NCBI GenBank assembly: GCA_903944555.1 | Contig: CAJASG010000075.1 | Location: 1 to 11,408 of the forward strand | Origin: an uncultured beta proteobacterium | GTDB lineage: Bacteria > Pseudomonadota > Gammaproteobacteria > Burkholderiales > Burkholderiaceae_C | Direction: 5' to 3' | DNA length: 11,408 bases | Shown: piece after piece, positions 6,992-11,408 of the stretch | Numbering within the stretch: the first letter of the stretch is position 1 | Layout: each line of letters begins with the position of its first letter | Notes under the pieces: generated by a model | Told to the model about the DNA's origin: nothing | Databases searched by the model: none | Seen by the model: only the letters and a program-made list of their open reading frames with translations | Position numbers and translations under genes: made by a program

Positions 6992-8684
6992 ATTTCAGCT
7001 TGCCACCCAGGTACACCGCTTGGGTTTTCAGCGCATCGAGTTGTTGCACCGGCACGCTGTAGGGGTTGTGGTCCACCACTTGCAGGTCGGCCCACTTGCC
7101 GGGCTCCAGGCTGCCGGTTTGGGCCTGTAGCCGCAGTTGGTAGGCGCCGTTGATGGTCATGGCGCGCAAGGCCTGTTGCACGGTGATGCCCTGTGTGGCG
7201 TTGAGCGTTTGGCCGCTGGTGGTGGCGCGGTTCATGGCGGTTTGCATCAGGGCAAAGCCCTGGGGTGGGAACATGGGGCTGTCGGCGTGCAGGGTGGGGC
7301 GCACGCCAGTCTCAAACGCGGTGCGCACCGGCAGGGTTTGCTGCGCGGCAAGCAGCCCGACGATGGAGTTGGCCAGCGCATCACCGTAGTATTTGATGTG
7401 GTGGATGTGAAACGACGGCGTAACGCCCAGTTGCGCCATACGCGCCAGGCTTTCCTGCGGCAAAAACACACCATGCTCTAGCCGCACCACGGGTGCCGCA
7501 CCCGGCAGCGGCCCTGCTTGGGCGATGGCTTGCAACACGGCGCGGTTGGAGCTGTCACCCTGGCTGTGAATCGCCACTTGCCAGCCCTGCGCGCTGAATT
7601 TGTGCAGCTTGTCTGTGAGCGCCTGTTCGCTGAGCATGCTTTCGCCGTGGCTTCCCGGTTTGATGCCCAGGGTGCGGGCCAGCGGGGTGTCCAGGTAGGC
7701 GCTGCTGGTGAGCATGCTGCCGGTGTAGGGCGATCCGTCGTGCCACAGCTTGACTCCCAGCACGCGAAAGAAGGGGTTATCGCTGTTGGGCGCATCAGGC
7801 AGGTACTGCAACTCGTCTTCCACCAGATAGAAAAACTGACGGATGCGTGGCTGTAAATGGCGGGACGCGGCCACGCGGGCCATGGCGGGTGGCACGTTGT
7901 AGCCCAGCGATGCGACCGATGTAAAGCCGCGGGCCACCAGAGAGTCCAGCACCGCCACGTAACGCCCGTACAGGCCCCAGGGCGACTTCAATTCCTTGAG
8001 CAGTGGCACGCCCGCGCGCGTTTCGGCCACAAAGCCGGTGAGCTCGCCCTGCGCATCGCGCGCGTAGTACGAGCCCGCGCCGGGGTCGGGCGTGTCGCGG
8101 CCAATACCCGCCGCCGCAAAGGCCTTGGAATTGGCCCAGTAGGAGTGCAGTGTTTGCGACACCAGTACCAGCGGGTGGTCGGGGGCGATGGCGTCCAGCT
8201 CCTGGCGGCTGGGCATGCGCAGGTCGGGCGTCAAGATCGGGTCCAGCCCGCCTGCGTACAGCCACTGGCCTTTGGGCGTGGCGGCCACCGCAGTCCGCAG
8301 CGCCTGCCAGACCTGGGCATTGGTTTTGTGGGTGAAGCCGGACAGGTCGACCGCGCCGTTGAACACCGCGCTCAGCGTCGGGTGTTCGTGCGCCCCGACA
8401 AAGCCGGGCATCAGGGTCTTGCCGCGCAGCTCCACCACTTCGGTCTTGCTGCCACGCAGCGCCATCACCTGCGCCTCCGTCCCCACCGCCACGATGACGC
8501 CATCGCGCACCGCCAGCGCCTCGGCCACCGCGTCCGCGTTGTTGACGGTCAGCACCGGGCCGCCCCGGAAGATCAGTTCCGGTGCCGGGTCGCTGGAACA
8601 AGCGCCCAGCGTTGCACCCAGCAACAGGGCCAGTGAAACGGCCAGTGCCGAACGTGGCAAAGAGAGTTGGCAGGGTTGTGTCAT
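6978..8684 (-). CDS. Lipoprotein amidohydrolase, YtcJ/NfdA-like (amidohydrolase 3 family)
   Basis: A 568-aa exported metal-dependent hydrolase. The N terminus is a lipoprotein signal: hydrophobic residues 13-26, then lipobox LGAC with C29 as the lipidated cysteine and serine at +2, predicting an outer-membrane anchor facing the periplasm. The amidohydrolase core starts after ELIFRGGPVLTVN (37-49), with LMPGFVGAHEHP (91-102) giving the HxH metal ligands H99 and H101. Later metal/catalytic motifs are WQVAIHSQGDSSNRAV, VVRLEHGVF and LHADSPMFPP, and the small beta domain closes with GSLEPGKWADLQVVD. YtcJ-like proteins hydrolyse C-N bonds in N-acyl or formamide compounds; the substrate here cannot be named. 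The start is ATG 8684, the only Met that gives a correct signal peptide; the open frame to 8972 is spurious. The HxH is followed by Pro rather than the more common Leu/Phe or Asp context. A family repeat lies just upstream, in the promoter region. Confidence 0.9.
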   Translation of the reverse strand: MTQPCQLSLPRSALAVSLALLLGATLGACSSDPAPELIFRGGPVLTVNNADAVAEALAVRDGVIVAVGTEAQVMALRGSKTEVVELRGKTLMPGFVGAHEHPTLSAVFNGAVDLSGFTHKTNAQVWQALRTAVAATPKGQWLYAGGLDPILTPDLRMPSRQELDAIAPDHPLVLVSQTLHSYWANSKAFAAAGIGRDTPDPGAGSYYARDAQGELTGFVAETRAGVPLLKELKSPWGLYGRYVAVLDSLVARGFTSVASLGYNVPPAMARVAASRHLQPRIRQFFYLVEDELQYLPDAPNSDNPFFRVLGVKLWHDGSPYTGSMLTSSAYLDTPLARTLGIKPGSHGESMLSEQALTDKLHKFSAQGWQVAIHSQGDSSNRAVLQAIAQAGPLPGAAPVVRLEHGVFLPQESLARMAQLGVTPSFHIHHIKYYGDALANSIVGLLAAQQTLPVRTAFETGVRPTLHADSPMFPPQGFALMQTAMNRATTSGQTLNATQGITVQQALRAMTINGAYQLRLQAQTGSLEPGKWADLQVVDHNPYSVPVQQLDALKTQAVYLGGKLKFTAP

Positions 8685-8717
8685 GGGTGGTGCTGGCCAA
8701 GAGTTGACGTTTATTTT

Positions 8718-8767
8718 GCTATGAAAATAGTAGCTGCTTGCGCACATTCTACGGGGGCTAGAGGCCA
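8718..8767 (+). repeat. Comamonadaceae-type intergenic repeat, copy 2
   Basis: The core at 8718-8744 (gctatgaaaatag followed by tagctgcttgcgca) is followed by a tail, cgggggctagaggcca, ending at 8767. It matches copy 1 at 24 of 27 core positions and copy 3 at 21 of 27. Short arms TGGCC (8694-8698) and GGCCA (8763-8767) pair weakly. It lies between the amidohydrolase start and the broken 5' end of the PPC remnant, in the same orientation as copy 3, exactly 360 bp away. Confidence 0.75.
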
Positions 8768-8769
8768 AT

Positions 8770-9072
8770 TTGGCGGCGACCGAAACGGGGCTGCGGTTTG
8801 CCGGGGCAGAGCAGACCGAGCGTCTGACGGGCGATCTGGAAATCCTAAGCCTGTCGGGCACCGTGGCGTGTGATGGTGCCAAGAGCAGTTCGCACCTGCA
8901 CATGGCACTGAGTACGTCCAGCGGCGAGGTGCTGGGCGGACATGTGGCGGCGGGCTGCATAGTGCGCACCACGGCCGAAGTGTTGCTGGCACTGCTGTCG
9001 GAGTGGGAGTTTTCCCGCGAGCCGGATGACCAGACTGGCTTTGACGAGCTAGTGGTGCGGGCGCGAAGCTGA
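8770..9072 (+). pseudogene. 5'-truncated PPC (DUF296) domain gene
   Basis: The reading frame encodes the C-terminal two thirds of a plant-and-prokaryote-conserved (PPC/DUF296) domain: GLRFAGAEQTERLTGDLEILSLSGT, then SSSHLHMALS, GEVLGGHVAAGC, TTAEVLLALL and TGFDELVV. These follow the normal order of the family, but full-length bacterial proteins are about 140 aa. The first ~45 residues (the opening strand and helix before the LRFAG segment) are absent. The only start nearby is TTG 8770, without a ribosome binding site; the frame is closed by TAG 8731 inside repeat copy 2. Only 34 bases separate the amidohydrolase start from the repeat core, so the missing part is not nearby in another frame. 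The PPC core forms trimers in the family, and loss of the first strand should prevent folding; I therefore call it a remnant. Its stop is 5 bp before repeat copy 3. Confidence 0.75.
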
Positions 9073-9077
9073 TTTCC

Positions 9078-9132
9078 GCTATGAATTTGATAGCTACTTA
9101 CGCAATATCCATGAGGGCTAGCTGCCTTTTTT
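9078..9132 (+). repeat. Comamonadaceae-type intergenic repeat, copy 3
   Basis: The core at 9078-9104 (gctatgaatttga followed by tagctacttacgca) is followed by agggctagctgcc and a run of six T (9127-9132). It is the most diverged copy, with 21-22 of 27 core matches to the others. It follows the PPC remnant stop directly and precedes the ccdAB promoter region. The GGGCTAGCTGCC plus T run could act as a weak terminator. Confidence 0.7.
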
Positions 9133-9152
9133 GTTCTTAATTTTGCTCTTGG

Positions 9153-9212
9153 GTTGCAGTTTGCAACTTTAACGAGATGGATGACCTATTTGTGTAATGC
9201 GCATAATATGCG
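9153..9212 (+). promoter_or_regulatory. ccdAB promoter/operator region with two palindromes
   Basis: Two inverted repeats lie before ccdA: GTTGCA-GTT-TGCAAC (9153-9167) and CGCATA-A-TATGCG (9200-9212), the latter overlapped by the 8-base palindrome ATGCGCAT (9197-9204). CATAAT at 9202-9207 resembles a -10 box and ATGACC at 9181-9186 a poor -35 with 15-bp spacing. CcdA-CcdB complexes are known to repress their own promoter by binding palindromic sites, so these are reasonable operator candidates. Confidence 0.5.
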
Positions 9213-9226
9213 TATGGTGCATTTCC

Positions 9227-9231
9227 AGGAG
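9227..9231 (+). promoter_or_regulatory. Ribosome binding site of ccdA
   Basis: AGGAG lies 6 bases before ATG 9238 and decides that start over the in-frame ATG-like codons further upstream, which overlap the palindromic promoter region. Confidence 0.8.
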
Positions 9232-9237
9232 TTTCCA

Positions 9238-9486
9238 ATGCCAGCCCTCGTCGAGCAAACCCGCAAACGCCCAGTCAACCTGACTCTGAATGAGGCGCTG
9301 GTTGCGCAGGCCAAGGCCTACACCAGCAATCTGTCCGCCACCATGGAGGCGCTGTTGGCGGATTTTGTGGCCAGCCAGCAGCAGGCCCAGCGCAGCCGCC
9401 AGCAGTTGGCCGATACCTGCGCCGCTGATTGGAATGCCGTGCACGCGTCGGTGGGCTCGTTTGCTGACGAACACACCACACTCTGA
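9238..9486 (+). CDS. ccdA: CcdA-family antitoxin
   Basis: An 82-aa antitoxin, near the 72 aa of F-plasmid CcdA. The N-terminal part (KRPVNLTLNEALVAQAKAYTSNLSATMEALLADF, about residues 10-43) is a ribbon-helix-helix DNA-binding dimerisation domain. The C-terminal part, from about residue 45, is a polar helical tail that should wrap the toxin; it keeps the W and the GSFADE motif found near the end of F CcdA (GSFADEN), here followed by HTTL. Its role is to neutralise CcdB, and with it to repress the operon. The start is ATG 9238, chosen for its Shine-Dalgarno. The stop TGA shares its final A with the ATG of ccdB, so the two are translationally coupled. It follows repeat copy 3 and the PPC remnant, a typical place for an acquired small module. 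Confidence 0.9.
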   Translation: MPALVEQTRKRPVNLTLNEALVAQAKAYTSNLSATMEALLADFVASQQQAQRSRQQLADTCAADWNAVHASVGSFADEHTTL

Positions 9487-9815
9487 TGGCGCAGTTTGAT
9501 CTGCATCGCAACAAGGGGGCGTTGCACGAGTCCATTCCCTTCGTCGTTTTGGTGCAATCTGCCCAGTTTGACCGTTACCGCAGACGCATGGTGGTGCCAT
9601 TGGTGCGCCGCAGTGCCTTGCCTGGCAACACGCCTACGGTGGGTTCGCGGATGAACCCCGCATTTCAGGTGGAGGGCATCGATGTGGTGCTGCACCCGCT
9701 GGACATGGTCTCTGTGGCGCTGGACCAGTTGGGCGAGCATGTCGGGTCGTTGGCGGATCAGGGGCAGGCTATTGCCGATGCCTTGGATGAACTGCTGACA
9801 AGATCCTGGGGCTAG
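9486..9815 (+). CDS. ccdB: CcdB-family toxin (DNA gyrase poison)
   Basis: A 109-aa toxin (F CcdB is 101 aa). Family features in order are the AQFDLHRN first strand, IPFVVLVQSAQFD, RRRMVVPLV (F: GRRMVIPLA), MNPAFQVEGIDVVLHPLDMVSV, LGEHVGSLADQGQAIADALDELL and a terminal WG. In F CcdB the last residues W-G-I poison the gyrase-DNA complex through GyrA; here the chain ends RSWG, keeping W108 and G109 but lacking the final I and with about two extra residues before the W. The frame is complete, so the toxin is probably active or only recently weakened, but the changed tail leaves this open. It overlaps ccdA by one base (TGATG). Codon use looks like that of the neighbouring chromosomal genes, so if it was acquired, it was not recently. 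No clear terminator follows before the convergent araC-type gene, 63 bp away. Confidence 0.88.
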   Translation: MAQFDLHRNKGALHESIPFVVLVQSAQFDRYRRRMVVPLVRRSALPGNTPTVGSRMNPAFQVEGIDVVLHPLDMVSVALDQLGEHVGSLADQGQAIADALDELLTRSWG

Positions 9816-9878
9816 GACTTGCGTTTGGCTGGAAATTAGCTTGCATTCAATATTCGCGATGCGCACGTTCCACTTGGC

Positions 9879-10685
9879 TTACAGCCCGTTTTTGACCTGA
9901 AAGAAGCTGGGTGGCTGGCCCAGTGCGGCCTTGAACATGGCAGAAAAAGCGCTGTCGCTGGCGTAGCCACTGGCAAATGCAACCTGGCTGATGGGCGTGC
10001 CGCGCGCCAGCATGGGCAGGGCGTGGGCCAATATGGCTTGTTGGCGCCATTGCTGGTAGCTGGTAGACAGCTCGGTGCGGAATAACCGGGCCACAGTGCG
10101 CTCGCTGGCGCCAACGTCTACCGCCCATTCGGCCAGGGTGGCGCGCTCACCCGGTGCCCGCAGCACTGCCTCGCACAGGGCGCGCAGGCGCTTGTCACGC
10201 GGCAGCGGCACACCCAGCGCCTGGATGTCGGCCCGGGTGATTTCGTCCAGGGTCAGCGCCATCAATGCCTCGTCTCTGGGGCCGGGTGTGGAGGTTTCGA
10301 GCGCGTGGATCAGTTCGCGCAGCAGCTTGGTGACCACAATCACGCGGCAACCTTGCCAGCCCACCGGGGTGACCGAGGCATTGAGGTCCACGGTGCGAAA
10401 TTCGGCCGCTTCGAGCACGGTGACGGTGTGCTGTACGCCGGGCGCAATCCACAGCGCGCGGGAGGGCGGGACGATGAAGGTGGTCTCCAGCCCGTTCTCG
10501 GCAATGGTGACCTGCATGAGTCCGCTGGCGCAGTAGGTGAGCTGGGTCCAGGGGTGCTGGTGGGGCGCCAGATGCGCATCCATCGCCATGGCACGGGCCC
10601 GACTGCGCACCGGGCGCAGCAAGGTAGGGGTGCGGTCTTCACGGTCGTCGATGCGCTCGGGTTTCAGAGTGGGTTTTCGCGTCAT
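9879..10685 (-). CDS. AraC-family transcriptional regulator (cupin sensor plus two HTH motifs)
   Basis: A 268-aa regulator with an N-terminal cupin-like sensor (about 30-115, including PHQHPWTQLTYCASGLMQVT and VPPSRALWIAPGVQHTV) and a C-terminal AraC DNA-binding domain. The two helix-turn-helix units are at about 183-205 (TLAEWAVDVGASERTVARLF) and 231-262 (PISQVAFASGYASDSAFSAMFKAALGQPP). The shape resembles the NimR/YeaM-type subgroup that usually sits next to, and controls, an efflux pump gene. It is divergent from the MFS gene at 10789 with a 103-bp shared spacer, so the MFS gene is the probable target. The effector is unknown; the cupin histidines (H42, H44, H86) could bind a metal or small molecule. 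The start is ATG 10685, giving the usual length. No Shine-Dalgarno is visible, and a later start at M33 or M35 would remove only the variable N terminus. Confidence 0.92.
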   Translation of the reverse strand: MTRKPTLKPERIDDREDRTPTLLRPVRSRARAMAMDAHLAPHQHPWTQLTYCASGLMQVTIAENGLETTFIVPPSRALWIAPGVQHTVTVLEAAEFRTVDLNASVTPVGWQGCRVIVVTKLLRELIHALETSTPGPRDEALMALTLDEITRADIQALGVPLPRDKRLRALCEAVLRAPGERATLAEWAVDVGASERTVARLFRTELSTSYQQWRQQAILAHALPMLARGTPISQVAFASGYASDSAFSAMFKAALGQPPSFFQVKNGL

Positions 10686-10788
10686 GGTCGGGCAGAAACT
10701 GGGGTTAGGTTTGGGATTTGGCTGATATTCGATGATTATTGGCTATTTGTCGCAATTCAGAAACGGTGCGAACCCCTACGATGCAGGC
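10686..10788. promoter_or_regulatory. Divergent regulatory region, AraC regulator / MFS transporter
   Basis: This 103-bp spacer is more AT-rich than its flanks. ATTG (10738-10741) and CAAT (10753-10756) bound a 19-base imperfect palindrome at its centre, a candidate binding site for the AraC regulator. TACGAT at 10777-10782 is a poor -10 for the MFS gene. The assignment rests mainly on the divergent arrangement. Confidence 0.35.
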
Positions 10789-11408
10789 ATGACTACTGCC
10801 GCAATCCATTCGTCCATCGACGTTCCCCTGAAACAAGACGCCACCATCATTGGCCTGGTGGGGCTGGCCCACGCCAGCTCGCACTTTGGGCATTTGCTGC
10901 TGCCGCTGATGTTTCCTGTGTTTATGACTGAGTTCGGGCTGAGTTTTTCCGAGCTGGGTTTGTTGATGACGGTGTTTTTTGTGGTGTCGGGGGTAGGGCA
11001 GGCATCGGCCGGTTTTGTGGTGGACCGGCTGGGTGCGCGGCCCTTGTTGTTTGTGGCGCTGGGTATTTTTGTGGCGGCGTGTGTGGCCGCCTCCCAAGTG
11101 ACGGGCTACACCGGCTTGCTATTGGTTGCGGCACTGGCGGGTTTGGGCAACGCCACGTTTCATCCGGTGGACTTCACTATTTTGAACCAGCGCGTCTCGG
11201 CGTCGCGTTTGGGATATGCGTTCAGTGCGCATGGGTTGACCGGCAATCTGGGTTGGGCGGCAGCGCCCGTGTTCTTTGCCGGTATGGGGATTGCCGTGGG
11301 CTGGCGCAACGCCTATTTGGCCGCTGCGCTGATGTATGTGGCGATTTTTGTGGTGCTGTACCTGCACCGCGACAAGCTGGCAACCCAGGTCATTCAGCAC
11401 GACCCTGA
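10789..11408 (+). CDS. MFS transporter, Fsr (fosmidomycin resistance)-like, 3' end outside window
   Basis: The first 206 residues of a major facilitator permease; the frame is still open at the window edge, where about 200 more residues are expected for a 12-TM protein. After a short polar N terminus, helices run from about residue 19. The TM2-3 loop carries motif A as GFVVDRLGARP (75-85). The AGLGNATFHPVDFTILNQ segment (117-134) and the AHGLTGNLGWAAAP segment (147-160) follow the FHP...G-N-x-G pattern of the Fsr-like branch (E. coli Fsr has VFHPE and GGNFG at these points). It probably exports a small toxic compound by proton antiport across the inner membrane; the substrate is unknown. The ATG at 10789 is preceded only by a weak AGG. 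Its divergent AraC neighbour is the likely regulator. Confidence 0.88.
   Translation, partial: MTTAAIHSSIDVPLKQDATIIGLVGLAHASSHFGHLLLPLMFPVFMTEFGLSFSELGLLMTVFFVVSGVGQASAGFVVDRLGARPLLFVALGIFVAACVAASQVTGYTGLLLVAALAGLGNATFHPVDFTILNQRVSASRLGYAFSAHGLTGNLGWAAAPVFFAGMGIAVGWRNAYLAAALMYVAIFVVLYLHRDKLATQVIQHDP

Noticed and set aside
7857..8636. Long plus-strand open frame (259 codons) opposite the amidohydrolase
   Set aside because: Composition is rich in G, R, H and Q with no domain pattern; a GC-rich antisense shadow.
8685..8972. Open frame extending the amidohydrolase upstream
   Set aside because: It would bury the lipoprotein signal peptide in the middle of the protein and overlaps the repeat and the PPC remnant.
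3208..9104. The three repeat copies as a CRISPR array
   Set aside because: Only three dispersed, diverged copies with gaps of 360 bp and 5.5 kb, and no cas gene.
8685..9240. Transposase or integrase remnant explaining the truncated PPC gene
   Set aside because: No reading frame with such motifs, and no terminal inverted repeats or target-site duplication recognised beyond the family repeat.
10305..10931. Plus-strand open frame (208 codons) across the AraC gene, spacer and MFS start
   Set aside because: It crosses two real genes in the wrong frame or strand and has no recognisable domain.

Overview
This 11.4-kb, GC-rich window looks like ordinary chromosome from a member of the Burkholderiales, most likely family Comamonadaceae (Rhodoferax / Polaromonas / Acidovorax neighbourhood). 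The basis is the protein content plus three copies of a short intergenic repeat with the core 'tagctgcttgcgca', which I associate with genomes of that family; species cannot be fixed from sequence alone. I see no rRNA, tRNA, CRISPR array, transposase, integrase or phage gene.

Layout. (1) 1-1582: a MocR-type regulator (GntR winged helix fused to an aminotransferase fold) with a candidate operator before its start. It converges on (2) rarD, a 10-TM DMT/EamA permease (minus strand), which is divergent from (3) a PaaI-like hotdog thioesterase. (4) A repeat/hairpin at 3191-3262 separates the thioesterase from a convergent minus-strand operon of two translationally overlapping genes: a membrane GGDEF-EAL protein with a periplasmic Cache-like sensor region, followed by a PhnD-like periplasmic binding protein. 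No transporter gene accompanies it, so it reads as a signalling pair that links a periplasmic ligand to c-di-GMP. (5) A short MazG-type nucleotide pyrophosphohydrolase is divergent from that operon and overlaps, tail to tail, (6) a lipoprotein amidohydrolase of the YtcJ/NfdA type.

(7) 8685-9237 is a small scar region: two direct copies of the family repeat, 360 bp apart, bracket a PPC/DUF296 gene that has lost its first ~45 codons. It is followed by (8) a complete ccdAB toxin-antitoxin operon with palindromes in its promoter region. (9) An AraC-family regulator (minus) is divergent from (10) an Fsr-like MFS transporter that runs off the right edge.

The genes are mostly independent one- or two-gene units. 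The units that clearly work together are the GGDEF-EAL/PhnD pair, ccdA/ccdB and, by divergent arrangement, the AraC regulator with the MFS exporter. The most interesting item is the PhnD-GGDEF-EAL pair; the second is the repeat-bounded truncated PPC gene beside ccdAB.
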